Of a stretch of 64,000 bases of DNA, positions 18,179 through 27,000 are shown in pieces (within the stretch, counting starts at the first letter, position 1; the number at the start of each line of letters is the position of its first letter). Both the position numbers and the translations under genes were made by a program. The DNA lies in NCBI RefSeq assembly GCF_035920445.1, contig NZ_CP109162.1, positions 6,696,001-6,760,000 of the forward strand, read 5' to 3'. The DNA is from Nocardia sp. NBC_01730. GTDB lineage: Bacteria; Actinomycetota; Actinomycetes; Mycobacteriales; Mycobacteriaceae. The notes under the pieces were generated by a model. The model had not been told where the DNA came from and searched no databases. It saw nothing but the letters and a program-made list of their open reading frames with translations.

Positions 18179-18286
18179 GACTCCACCTCGCTGGCGCTCG
18201 GCTCCGCCATGACCAACTGGGTGGCTGTGCTGATTGTTCGCTCGCTCATCGGCGGACTTCCAGTTCGCGGGGCGATTCGGCGGACA

Positions 18287-20413
18287 TCATCGACCTCCGT
18301 GCTCGAGCCGCCACGCCGCGTCGCCGGGTGGGCGCAGCGGCGCGGGCGGGTAATCGCGGTGCGGCACGCGGCTGTGCGCCAGCAGCGCGGTATCGCGTGC
18401 GGACTCGGCCGCCAGAATCCGTCCGGACCGCAGATGTACCGTCCGGTCACACACTGCGGCCATGTCGGCTACGTCGTGGGAGATGACGATCAGCGTCAGG
18501 CCGGAATCTCGCAGCCGCGCCAGCAGTTCCACGATGTCGGCGCGACCTTCGGGGTCGAGGCCGGCGAGCGGCTCATCGAGCACGACGACCTGCGGATGGC
18601 TCGCCACAATGGCCGCGAGCACGACCCGCTTGGCCTGTCCGCCGCTGAGTTCCTCGATGGAGCGTGCGGCCAGGGACCGATCCAGCCCCACCGCGTCCAG
18701 CGCGCGCCCGACCGCGCCCGACCCGGTGGCCCGACCGCCCCAGTCCGCGATCTCCGCGCCGACCGTCTGCTTCTGCAATTGCAGGCGGGAATGCTGGAAG
18801 GCCAGCTCGACGCGTCCGATCTGCTTGGTGATCGACTTTCCGCCGAGTTCGCACCGGCCGGAACTCGGTTCGATCAGCCCGGCAGTGATCCAAGCCAGGG
18901 TGGATTTTCCCGATCCGTTTCCGCCGACGACGAGCAGCGCCTCGCCGCGCCGGACCGAGAGATCCACGCCGTGCAGAGCTGGTGCCTCCCAGGGGGTTCC
19001 TCGGTTGTAGGTGTGCTGGACGCCGCGTAGCTCGAGGATCGTCTCGCCCATCGGCCTGCGCCTGGCGTCGCGCACCGGGCGCGGCCAGGCGGGCAGGTGC
19101 TCGACCGACCGTCCTGCGGCCAAGTGCACGACTCGATCGGCCGCGGCGGCGTCGGCCTCGTGATGGGTGACCAGCACCACTGCCATCGGGTGCCGTTTCG
19201 GCAGTGCCGCGAGCAGTTCCACGAGTTCGCTGCGTCCGTCCGGATCGATCATCGAGGTCGCCTCGTCGGCGATCAGCAGGCCGGGGCGACGGGCCAACGC
19301 CGCGGCGACAGCGAGACGCTGCTGTTGCCCGCCGGAGAGCGCGGCGGTCTCCTTCGCGCCCATGCCGCCGAGACCGACTTCACCGAGCAGTCCGTCGACA
19401 TCCACGTCGGCGGCGAGCTCGGTGGGCAAACCCCACACCACGTCGTCGGCGACGAGCACGCCAAGGGTCTGACTCTCCGGCCGCTGCGACACCAGCGCCG
19501 TTCCGCCGAGACGTCCCAGGCCGGCCGACCCGGGACGCTCGACCGTTCCCGAGGTGGGTGGCAGCCCGGCGAGCAGCCGCGTCAGCGTCGACTTGCCCGA
19601 TCCGTTGTGCCCCACCACCGCGACGAATTCGCCGACATCGACGGTGAGGTCGATGTCGCACAGCGCGTCGCGCGTCGCGCCCGGATAGCGGAATCCGGCG
19701 CCGCGCACCTCGACCGGCAGCGGCGCGATGGGCCGGTCGTCATGTGGCGCGTCCAGCCGATCCCGGCCAGGCAGCCAGACGAGCCGGTCGAGCACCGAGC
19801 CGAGTACGTACCAGGAGAACAGTCCGGTGGCGACCATGCCGATCGCGACACTGCCGCCGATCCAGGCCCACCACCAGCGCAGGACCGAGTCGGTGAGGTC
19901 GGCGGCGGCCCGCCCGATGGGCTCCAGCTGCGTCTGACGCGCCGCGAGATCTTGTACGCCGCGCGAGGCGTTGCGGATGTTGTCGAAGAGCAGGTGGCGG
20001 GACGCGGAGAGCAGCAGCAGTGACCCGACGGAGAACAATGCCCAGACCAGTCCGGTCAGCATCGAGAGGCCGAACACCGCGACGATACCGCCGCGGCGTC
20101 GCTTCACCGTGCCGATGATCCCGCCCAGCGTCGCCGACGAGATCAATCCGATCGCGGGCACCACACCCGCTGCGACAAAGGTGACCAGCGTGGCCGCGAT
20201 GGTGGCGGTGACCAGGGCACGCAGCCGATAGCGGTGTGCGATCAGTGCCATCGGCACCGCGGCGACCAGTTGCAGCGCGGCCGCGAACGGGATCACCGAG
20301 CCGACGGTGACCAGCCCGACGGTCGCGCCGCCCAGCACGGCGCCGGTGGCCAGCTCGATCGGACGCAGCGGGCCCTGCTCTCCCGGATCGCCCTCAAAGG
20401 GCAGTGCACTCAC
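18287..20413 (-). CDS. Fused ECF transporter: substrate-binding membrane domain plus two ABC ATPases
   Basis: A 708-residue fusion. Residues 1 to about 220 form a multi-span membrane domain of the S-component type (GAVLGGATVGLVTVGSVIPF, then several more segments). Two ATPase domains follow: the first with Walker A GHNGSGKST, signature LSGGQQQR and Walker B LLIADEATS; the second with GGNGSGKST, LSGGQAKR and VVVLDEPLAGLD. All S and A parts of an ECF importer are thus in one chain and only EcfT is separate. GTG at 20413 is chosen because longer in-frame extensions are unlike the family. There is no riboswitch that I can recognise upstream to reveal the substrate. Confidence 0.88.
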   Translation of the reverse strand: MSALPFEGDPGEQGPLRPIELATGAVLGGATVGLVTVGSVIPFAAALQLVAAVPMALIAHRYRLRALVTATIAATLVTFVAAGVVPAIGLISSATLGGIIGTVKRRRGGIVAVFGLSMLTGLVWALFSVGSLLLLSASRHLLFDNIRNASRGVQDLAARQTQLEPIGRAAADLTDSVLRWWWAWIGGSVAIGMVATGLFSWYVLGSVLDRLVWLPGRDRLDAPHDDRPIAPLPVEVRGAGFRYPGATRDALCDIDLTVDVGEFVAVVGHNGSGKSTLTRLLAGLPPTSGTVERPGSAGLGRLGGTALVSQRPESQTLGVLVADDVVWGLPTELAADVDVDGLLGEVGLGGMGAKETAALSGGQQQRLAVAAALARRPGLLIADEATSMIDPDGRSELVELLAALPKRHPMAVVLVTHHEADAAAADRVVHLAAGRSVEHLPAWPRPVRDARRRPMGETILELRGVQHTYNRGTPWEAPALHGVDLSVRRGEALLVVGGNGSGKSTLAWITAGLIEPSSGRCELGGKSITKQIGRVELAFQHSRLQLQKQTVGAEIADWGGRATGSGAVGRALDAVGLDRSLAARSIEELSGGQAKRVVLAAIVASHPQVVVLDEPLAGLDPEGRADIVELLARLRDSGLTLIVISHDVADMAAVCDRTVHLRSGRILAAESARDTALLAHSRVPHRDYPPAPLRPPGDAAWRLEHGGR

Positions 20414-20484
20414 GGAACAAGTCTGCCAGCCCGGCGAGCGGCGCAGGGTTTTCGGCAATACGAGTGGGGCTCTGGCGTGGAGTG

Positions 20485-21957
20485 CTACGTCTCAGAGACG
20501 GGGGTGAGGGTGTAGGCGGTGGGGTCCAGTTTGCGGGTGGAGCGGCGGTAGCTGGTTTGCGAGCCCGGCCAGTTGTTGGTGATCCGGCCTGCGGAGTTGC
20601 GGTACCAGCTGGAGCAGAAGTTCCAGGGGGTGCGGGCGAGGCGTTGTTGGAGGGCGGTGTTGAAGGTCGCCTCCCGGTCCGCGCGCACGTCGAGACAGTG
20701 GCCGGGGCGGTCGGCGAGCAGTTGGACCGCCTGGCGGATGTAGCGGGTCTGCGATTCGATCATGTAGATGATCGAGCCGACGCCGAGATTGGTGTTCGGC
20801 CCATAGACCAGGAACAGGTTGGGGAAGTCCGGCACCGAGATGCCGTAGTAGGCGTGTGCGCCGTCGGCCCAGGCGTCCGACAGCTTGCGGCCCGCGCGGC
20901 CGTAGATGTTCATCGGCCAGAGAAATTCGGTGCCCTTGAATCCGGTGCCGTAGATGATCACGTCCACCTCGTGCACTACACCGTCGGCGGTGTGTACGCC
21001 CTCCGGTGTGATCTCGGTGATCTCGGTGGTTTCCACCTGTACGTTCGGCTGGGTCAGGGCGGGATAATAGTCGTTGGAGAACAGTGCGCGCTTGCACCCG
21101 ACCGGATAGTCGGGGGTGAGCTCGGCCCGCAGCCGCGGATCCTCGACCTGCCTGGCCAGGTGCTGGGACGCGATGCGCGCCACCAGCCGCGTGATCGCGG
21201 GGAACTCGACCAGCCCGAGCGAGAAGAACTCGCAGATCGACCACCACCCGAACCGCTCGACCAGCAGCACGCCGGGCACCCGCGCGAACAGGCTGTGCTG
21301 GATCGGCGAGTAGTCGGTGTCGAATTTCGGGACCACCCAGGCGGGCGTGCGCTGGAACAGTGTGAGGTGGGCGACCTGCGGCTGGATCTCCGGGATGAAC
21401 TGGATGGCGCTGGCCCCGGTACCGACGCAGGCGACGCGTTTGCCGGTGAGTTCGACGTCGTGGTTCCACTCCGCCGAGTGGAACGACGGGCCGGTGAAGG
21501 TATCGATGCCGGGTATGCTCGGCATCGCCGGGCGGGACAGCTGGCCCACCGCCGAGATCAGCACGTCTACGACCCGGGTATCCCCGTCCGCGGTGCGGAC
21601 CGTCCAGCGGCCGGTGGCGTCGTCGAATTCCGCGTCGATCACGGCGGTGCCGAACCGGATCGTGTCGAGCACACCGTGCCGCTCGGCGACGCCGCGCAGG
21701 TAGTCATGGATGGCGACGCGCCCCGAGTACCGCTGCGGCCAGTCCGGTTTGGGTTCGAACGAGTACGAATACAGTGGGGACGGCACGTCGCACGCGGCCC
21801 CGGGATAGGTGTTCTCCCGCCACACACCGCCGAGGTCGGCGGCGCGCTCCAGGATTGTGATGTTGTCGAGACCGTTGCGACGCAATTCGATCGCCATGCC
21901 GATGCCGCCGAAGCCCGCGCCGACGATGAGGATCGATGGCCCATTGTCTGCTGTCAT
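20485..21957 (-). CDS. Baeyer-Villiger-type flavin monooxygenase
   Basis: A 490-residue FAD/NADPH monooxygenase. The FAD-binding GAGFGGIG is at residues 13-20. The Baeyer-Villiger fingerprint is FTGPSFHSAEW at 154-164, and the NADPH-binding GTGASA is at 179-184. It should insert oxygen next to a carbonyl of a ketone or oxidise a heteroatom; the substrate is not deducible. It is divergent from an AraC-type regulator with about 80 bp between the starts, so that regulator is its likely controller. ATG start at 21957. Confidence 0.9.
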   Translation of the reverse strand: MTADNGPSILIVGAGFGGIGMAIELRRNGLDNITILERAADLGGVWRENTYPGAACDVPSPLYSYSFEPKPDWPQRYSGRVAIHDYLRGVAERHGVLDTIRFGTAVIDAEFDDATGRWTVRTADGDTRVVDVLISAVGQLSRPAMPSIPGIDTFTGPSFHSAEWNHDVELTGKRVACVGTGASAIQFIPEIQPQVAHLTLFQRTPAWVVPKFDTDYSPIQHSLFARVPGVLLVERFGWWSICEFFSLGLVEFPAITRLVARIASQHLARQVEDPRLRAELTPDYPVGCKRALFSNDYYPALTQPNVQVETTEITEITPEGVHTADGVVHEVDVIIYGTGFKGTEFLWPMNIYGRAGRKLSDAWADGAHAYYGISVPDFPNLFLVYGPNTNLGVGSIIYMIESQTRYIRQAVQLLADRPGHCLDVRADREATFNTALQQRLARTPWNFCSSWYRNSAGRITNNWPGSQTSYRRSTRKLDPTAYTLTPVSET

Positions 21958-22040
21958 ATGGCGCTCCTCACGGGACCATGGATGACTTCACTGTAGGAGC
22001 CTCTACCCGTCGTATCGAGATATTCGGCCATAATGTCCGC

Positions 22041-23102
22041 GTGCAGCGGGTACAGGGTCCGGAAATCCGCGATTGGAATTTTCCGCGCGGCGTGGCAAGC
22101 GTGGCGCTGATGGCCGGCTACGCGGCCGAGCGCGACGTCCCCACCGCGCGCATGCTGCACGGCACCGGTCTCACCGAGCAGCAGCTGCGCGACCCGGACG
22201 CGCAGATCGACGCGCACGCTGAGCTCACGGTGATCCGCAATCTCGTCCGCGCACTGCCCGACTTGCCTGCGCTCGGTATCGAGGTCGGCCGCCGCTATCG
22301 GATCACCACGTTCGGCATCTTCGGCTTCGCCTGCGTCAGCAGCCCGACGCTGGGTGAGGCGATCAGTTTCGCGCTGCGCTACCTGGACCTGAGCTTCACC
22401 TTCTGCTTGCCGGTGGCGGAGTGGGGCGAGGGCGAGTTCGTCGCGTGGGTGCGCGACGAGTCGGTGCCCGCCGACGTGCGGCAGTTCCTCGTCGAACGCG
22501 ATGTGACCGCGATGCACCAGGTGATGAGCGATCTGCTCGGTACCCATCTGCCGCTGACCAGGGCCGAATTCCGTTTCTCCGCACCAAGTTACGCCGACCG
22601 GATCAGGGCGGTCACGGTGGTGCGGCCGCAGTTCGACATGCCGCACAACCTGTTCGCCATCGATCCGGTGATGCTGGAGCAGCCGCTGCCCCAGGCGAAC
22701 GAGCACACCTGGACGATGTGCCTGACCCAGTGCCGGGACCTGGTGCACCGCCGCAGGGCCCGCACCGGCATCGCCGCAGAGGTGCGTGCGCGTCTCGTGC
22801 CGCGCGGCGGCGCTGACGGCTTCGCCGCACCGCCCGGAATCGACACCGTGGCAAGCGATCTCAACATGAGTACGCGCACTCTGCGTCGCCACCTCGACGC
22901 GGCCGGGACCAGCTACCGCGCGCTGCTGGACGAAGTCCGCCGTGCCTTGGCCGAGGAAATGCTCACCGCCACCCCGCTTTCGGTGAGCGATGTCGCGATT
23001 CGCCTCGGTTACGCCGAAGCGTCCACGTTCATCTACGCGTTCAAGCGGTGGACCGGCGGCACCCCTGCGGCCTACCGGCGCGAACGCGCCGCGCGACGTT
23101 AG
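22041..23102 (+). CDS. AraC-family transcriptional regulator
   Basis: A 353-residue regulator. The N-terminal ligand-sensing domain (about 1-200) is of the arabinose-binding type found in regulators of catabolic monooxygenases. The C-terminal double helix-turn-helix (about 265-350) shows VASDLNMSTRTLRRHL and VAIRLGYAEASTFIYAFKRW. GTG at 22041 is listed; ATG at 21978 is an alternative. It is divergent from the Baeyer-Villiger-type gene and probably controls it. The stop overlaps the convergent gene by 4 bp. Confidence 0.85.
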   Translation: MQRVQGPEIRDWNFPRGVASVALMAGYAAERDVPTARMLHGTGLTEQQLRDPDAQIDAHAELTVIRNLVRALPDLPALGIEVGRRYRITTFGIFGFACVSSPTLGEAISFALRYLDLSFTFCLPVAEWGEGEFVAWVRDESVPADVRQFLVERDVTAMHQVMSDLLGTHLPLTRAEFRFSAPSYADRIRAVTVVRPQFDMPHNLFAIDPVMLEQPLPQANEHTWTMCLTQCRDLVHRRRARTGIAAEVRARLVPRGGADGFAAPPGIDTVASDLNMSTRTLRRHLDAAGTSYRALLDEVRRALAEEMLTATPLSVSDVAIRLGYAEASTFIYAFKRWTGGTPAAYRRERAARR

Positions 23103-23776
23103 GTCGCTTCGCCACGTCCGCTTCGACTGCCGGTGTAGGCGAGCTCGCGAATCTTGCCGACCGCCTCGGGGAACATTTTCACCTCGGGCGGATGGTTGAG
23201 CATGGGATCGAAATAGTCCGTCCGGTGCTCGGCGGGTTCCTCGTGGCGCAGCGTGAGTTCGGCGAGCCGCAGGCGCGGCGCACCGATGCCGCTCGAGGTG
23301 AGGGTGAAGGTCACCATGTGTTCACGCAGGTGCTCGTTCATCGCGTCGAGTGACGCCGAGCTGGGCTGATCGGCGTCCGGCTCGGCGAAGAACCAGGTCG
23401 GCGTTGACTTTCCGACCCGATAGGGCAGCAGGCTGCCGTAGCGGGCGCTGGCCCAGCCTCGGGCGGGCGTGAACACGAATCGGCTCAACGGTCCACCACC
23501 GGTCGTGGCCAAGGCGAAGTCCCATGGCTCGTTATCGCGGTCGAGCACCCGGAACGCGAAGCCGAGCACATCGGGCATGCCCGACGGCGTGCCCGCCCAC
23601 TTGGACAATCGCGCGATAACGGCACGTTCGCCACCGCCGAAGAGGGGCTCGAACTCGCTCTCCGCGTGCAGCCGGCCGGACAGATGCACGCCGTCGGCGT
23701 AGCACAATCGCGCGTGCCGGAGCCGCGCTCCGGTCGCGAACGCGCCTTTCACCACTGCGGCTGATTGGTCGACCAT
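23099..23776 (-). CDS. Catalase-superfamily-like protein of unknown function
   Basis: A 225-residue protein. The segments DGVHLSGRLH, ERAVIARLSKWAGTPSGMPD and DVLGFAFRVLD follow the core pattern of small catalase-related proteins, but I cannot confirm the heme tyrosine or other catalytic residues. No signal peptide is seen. It is 69 bp upstream of a metallophosphoesterase gene on neither the same operon nor clearly coupled: that gene lies further right in the same direction, so this one is downstream of it and may be cotranscribed. The function remains open. Confidence 0.5.
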   Translation of the reverse strand: MVDQSAAVVKGAFATGARLRHARLCYADGVHLSGRLHAESEFEPLFGGGERAVIARLSKWAGTPSGMPDVLGFAFRVLDRDNEPWDFALATTGGGPLSRFVFTPARGWASARYGSLLPYRVGKSTPTWFFAEPDADQPSSASLDAMNEHLREHMVTFTLTSSGIGAPRLRLAELTLRHEEPAEHRTDYFDPMLNHPPEVKMFPEAVGKIRELAYTGSRSGRGEAT

Positions 23777-23845
23777 GGCGGGCCCTCCGGGGTAGGCGTT
23801 CCTGTCGTCTCCCGATTGCCCCGGCTCCCGGCGGGTAAACAGAAC

Positions 23846-24631
23846 TCAGCCGGGCTGCACCCCGATCCGGCCGCCCATCGGGATCGTGCGGAAATGGCTT
23901 GTCAGGCGGTTGTTCTCATCGATGACGTGCAGAGCGACCGCTGGGTCCGGCGCGTAGTCCATGACATGGTCGGGGAGTTCGAGCTCCCATTCGCCGCCCA
24001 GCACGGACGCGGTGCTCGGCCCCACCAGCAGCGGACGCCCCGCGAACGTGGTCGTCGCCGACGAGTGCGCGTGGCCGGTGAGCACGCCGACGATGCGATC
24101 GTCGCCCGCGACCAGATCGGCGAGCCGCCTTGGGTCAGCAAGCGAGATCTCGTCGACGACCGGGCTGAACAGGTGTGCGGGCGGGTGGTGCAGCGCGAGC
24201 AGGACCGGCTCGGCTGCCGGCGCCGCGGCAAGGACGCCGTGCAGCCAGTCGTAGGTGTCGTCGGTGAGCTGCCCGCCGGCCTCGCCGGGAATGCTCGAAT
24301 CCAGCAGGACGACGGTGAGGTCGCCGATGTGATGGGTGTGGTTGATCGGCGCGTCGGATGCGGGCTCGCCGAGCAGGGCGGTGCGGAAGCTCGCGCGGTC
24401 GTCGTGGTTGCCCGGGATGGGGTACACCGGGATGTCGACGTCGAAGGCGAGCCTGGCCTCGGCGTACTGCTCCGGCTTTCCGCACTCGGTGATGTCGCCG
24501 GTCACCAGGATGGCATCGGGCTTGCGACGGAGGTCGGCGAGAAAAGCCATGACCCGCTCCACACGTTCGGCGTTGCGGATGCCGAGATCGAAATGGGTGT
24601 CGCTGACCTGAGCCACCAGGATCATCGGCAT
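23846..24631 (-). CDS. Calcineurin-like metallophosphoesterase (CpdA/Rv0805 type)
   Basis: A 261-residue metallophosphoesterase. All class motifs are visible in order: SDTHFD near residue 10, GDITE near 45, GNHDD near 73, LHHPP near 146 and GHAHSS near 186. The size and motifs match cyclic-nucleotide phosphodiesterases of the CpdA/Rv0805 group, which use a dinuclear metal centre. cAMP is a reasonable but unproven substrate; a class III cyclase is encoded at 27001-28008 in this window. ATG start at 24631. Confidence 0.88.
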   Translation of the reverse strand: MPMILVAQVSDTHFDLGIRNAERVERVMAFLADLRRKPDAILVTGDITECGKPEQYAEARLAFDVDIPVYPIPGNHDDRASFRTALLGEPASDAPINHTHHIGDLTVVLLDSSIPGEAGGQLTDDTYDWLHGVLAAAPAAEPVLLALHHPPAHLFSPVVDEISLADPRRLADLVAGDDRIVGVLTGHAHSSATTTFAGRPLLVGPSTASVLGGEWELELPDHVMDYAPDPAVALHVIDENNRLTSHFRTIPMGGRIGVQPG

Positions 24632-24885
24632 TCGCTTTCACTAGGGGATCGCTGCAGTGCGCCAGAGTGCGCTCACGTCGCGTCCGCGGCACGTCATCAG
24701 GCTAGATGACCTGCGTATTACGCGTCGTTATGAGGCTCACCACCGGTCGAAACCTACTCGGCGGAATATGGGTGCGGTCATAGTGGCCGGTATCGGCGGG
24801 CCGGGCTGCCGCACAAGTCGGCGACGATCGGGATGCCGAGTTCGCGGCGTAGGGCGGCGTGCCACAGCCCGCCTCGGGGTCGGTC

Positions 24886-25320
24886 TTACTTCGGCTGCTC
24901 GGTGACCGCCGCGGAGAGGGTGCGTAGTGCGCGCAGGAATACTCGCCGGTCTGCGGCGGGGAGCTGATCGAGCAGCCGATTCTCTTGCGCCTGGATTTCG
25001 CGTTGCGCACGGTCGCGCAGCGCGCGGCCCGCCTCGGTGAGCGACACCAGGTTCACCCGCCGATCCGCTGGGTCCGGTGCGCGGTCGATGAGCCCGCGTC
25101 GCTGCAGCTCGTCGAGTACGCCGATGATGCGGGTTTTGTCCGCGCCGATCGCCTTGGCCAGGGCCGCCTGGGTGTAGACGGGTTCGGTGTCGAGGCCGAG
25201 CAGCACTACATATCCCCACATCGACAGCTCGTGACGGGTCAGCACGGGCGCCTCCGCGGCCATGAGCGCCCGTCCGAGCGGCATGATCATCGCGGCGAGG
25301 TCGGGACGGGCTTCTGGCAT
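24886..25320 (-). CDS. MarR-family transcriptional regulator
   Basis: A 144-residue winged-helix regulator with the MarR recognition region (TQAALAKAIGADKTRIIGVL) and wing (RAPDPADRRVNLVSLTEAGR). It is divergent from the gene at 25372, and a near-perfect 12-bp inverted repeat lies between them with one half over the start of the divergent gene. Control of that gene and of itself by a small-molecule-released repressor is the simple reading. Confidence 0.9.
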   Translation of the reverse strand: MPEARPDLAAMIMPLGRALMAAEAPVLTRHELSMWGYVVLLGLDTEPVYTQAALAKAIGADKTRIIGVLDELQRRGLIDRAPDPADRRVNLVSLTEAGRALRDRAQREIQAQENRLLDQLPAADRRVFLRALRTLSAAVTEQPK

Positions 25321-25342
25321 GGATCGAAGATACTGCTTGGCA

Positions 25343-25383
25343 AATAGTAAGCATCAGCATACGATAGGCTTATGTTTACTATT
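25343..25383. promoter_or_regulatory. Candidate MarR operator
   Basis: AATAGTAAGCAT (25343-25354) faces ATGTTTACTATT (25372-25383), an inverted repeat with 11 of 12 positions matching and half-site centres 29 bp apart. The right half covers the ATG of the 25372 gene, so binding would block transcription or initiation. Confidence 0.65.
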
Positions 25384-25986
25384 GGAAATGGGCAGGAGTT
25401 GCGCGACCTTCATGCCCGTGCCGTGCGATTGAGCGTCGACGCGGTCAACCGCGTGACCCCCGACCGGCTCGGCGCCGAAACACCCTGTGCAGAGTGGAAT
25501 CTTCAAGTCTTGCTGGAGCACATGATCACGCAGAACCACGGCTTCGCCGCCGCCGCGCGGGGCAGCGACGATCCCGGGCTATGGACGGTCCGCCCCGCTA
25601 CCGATCCGGTCGCGGACTATCGCGCCTCGGCCGACGACCTGATCGCCGCGTTCGCCGCCGAGGATGTGTTCGAGCGCGCGCTGCTGCTGCCGGAAATCCT
25701 GCCCGGCTACGGTTTCCCCGCCGGCCTCGCGATCGGCTTCCACCTGATCGATAGCGTCGTGCACGCCTGGGACGTCGCGCAGTCGATCGGGGAGGCCATC
25801 ACCTTGGACGAAGCCCTGGGCAAAGAGGCGCTGCGCATCGCGCTCGCCGTCCCGGACGGTCCGGAACGCTCGGCCCCCGGCGCGGCTTTCGCGCCGGGAT
25901 CGATGGTCCCGGACCAGATGTCGGTGCTGGATCGGATCCTGCTCGTGCTCGGTCGTTCGCCGAGTTGGCCGGACAGCGCGGACTGA
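25372..25986 (+). CDS. DinB-like/TIGR03086-type mycothiol-dependent or metal-binding protein
   Basis: A 204-residue member of the DinB-like four-helix family, specifically the TIGR03086 type related to mycothiol-dependent maleylpyruvate isomerase. Characteristic are PCAEWNLQVLLEHMI near residues 39-53 and GFHLIDSVVHAWDVA near 122-136, whose histidines would bind a divalent metal. It may use mycothiol to detoxify or isomerise small molecules; the substrate is unknown. The MarR-type repressor divergent to it fits inducible detoxification. Confidence 0.75.
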   Translation: MFTIGNGQELRDLHARAVRLSVDAVNRVTPDRLGAETPCAEWNLQVLLEHMITQNHGFAAAARGSDDPGLWTVRPATDPVADYRASADDLIAAFAAEDVFERALLLPEILPGYGFPAGLAIGFHLIDSVVHAWDVAQSIGEAITLDEALGKEALRIALAVPDGPERSAPGAAFAPGSMVPDQMSVLDRILLVLGRSPSWPDSAD

Positions 25987-26008
25987 GCTGGGTGTCCGTT
26001 CGAGCGGC

Positions 26009-26773
26009 TCAGCGGACGGTGTGCAGCAGCTCGCTCGCTCGCTCGAGCGCCGCTGCCTCATCCGATCCGGCTATCGGTCGCCAGAATCCGGTGTCGGGTG
26101 GGGCGGCCAGCACGAGTTCCGGGGGCGTGCGCCACGACGCGGTCAGACCGAGACGCCAGGAGTGCAGATAGGTTCGCTCATGCGTTCCCGATCGGTCGAA
26201 CAGTGGGTCACCGACGATGGGATGACCAGTCCAGGCCAGGTGGACCCGGATCTGATGGCGGCGGCCGGTGACCGGCCGCAGCGCGAGGACGGTGTGCGCG
26301 GCACCGCGCAGCACGGTCGCGAAGTGGGTGACCGACGGATAGTTCTTGGCGTCGAGCAGATCGGCCTCCTCGACGAACCACCGATCCGCCTCGTGATGTA
26401 TGCGCTCCCGCGGCGCGGCGATCCGCACCCGGTTCTTGCGTCCGACGCTGAGCGGCAGATCGATCACGCCGGTATCGGGCAGCCCGGTGGCCGCGACGAC
26501 GGCCAGGTACGCCTTGTCGGCGGTCTGCTTGTTGAACTGCCTGGTCAGCTCACCGTGCGCGCCGAGTTCCTTCGCGAACAGGATCAGGCCGGAGGTCACC
26601 TTGTCGATCCGGTGCACCGGATACAGCGTTTCGCCCGCGGCGGCCGCGAGTTCGACCATGTCGGTGTCATGGCGTTCGCCGGTGACGGAGATTCCGGCGG
26701 GCTTGTGCAACGCGAGAATCGCCGCGTCCTCCTCGACGAGGGAACGCGCGCGCAGCTGTGACCAGGTCTCCAC
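26009..26773 (-). CDS. RluA-family pseudouridine synthase
   Basis: A 254-residue pseudouridine synthase. The catalytic motif HRIDKVTSGLILFAK (Asp of HRxD) is at residues 55-69, and the RNA-binding end VTGRRHQIRVHLAWTGHPI is near 165-185. It should isomerise a uridine in rRNA or tRNA; the target cannot be read from sequence. ATG start at 26773. Its 5' flank carries the 37-bp repeat array. Confidence 0.9.
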   Translation of the reverse strand: METWSQLRARSLVEEDAAILALHKPAGISVTGERHDTDMVELAAAAGETLYPVHRIDKVTSGLILFAKELGAHGELTRQFNKQTADKAYLAVVAATGLPDTGVIDLPLSVGRKNRVRIAAPRERIHHEADRWFVEEADLLDAKNYPSVTHFATVLRGAAHTVLALRPVTGRRHQIRVHLAWTGHPIVGDPLFDRSGTHERTYLHSWRLGLTASWRTPPELVLAAPPDTGFWRPIAGSDEAAALERASELLHTVR

Positions 26774-26849
26774 CGGACGAGCCTAATGGGCGCAGTCGGA
26801 CGGCGTCCGCCCGCAGCCCGCGCCGGGCCAGGCGAAGGCTCGAGGAAAG

Positions 26850-26960
26850 GTAGCCGTGTATGCGCCGGGTCGAGCGAGGGCTCGAGGTAGCCGTGTATGC
26901 GCCGGGTCGAGCGAAGGCTCGAGGTAGCCGTGTATGCGCCGGGTCGAGCGAAGGCGAGGC
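26850..26960. repeat. Three 37-bp tandem repeats with an internal hairpin
   Basis: A 37-bp unit starting GTAGCCGTGTATGCGCCGGG begins at 26850, 26887 and 26924. Each unit ends with an inverted repeat, best seen as TCGAGCGAAGGCTCGA at 26907-26922 (6-bp arms, 4-base loop). A decayed partial unit precedes the array (about 26831) and another follows (about 26955). The array is intergenic, upstream of the pseudouridine synthase gene and downstream of the cyclase gene. Confidence 0.9.
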
Positions 26961-27000
26961 AGCCGCCTAGGGTCCGTCCGGCGCGGTCTCGGCGCGGGAC

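Noticed and set aside
18175..18249. 24-codon ORF (MSERTISTATQLV...) ending over the ecfT start
   Set aside because: Close coupling geometry, but no ribosome site, family match or conservation evidence; more likely chance.
24632..24885. Possible gene fragment (LWHAALRRELGIPIVADLCG on the reverse strand)
   Set aside because: Only about 30 residues, no start, and no family that I can name; left as intergenic.
26850..26960. Possible small CRISPR array (regular 37-bp period)
   Set aside because: The units are contiguous tandem repeats with no unique spacers, and no cas genes are present.
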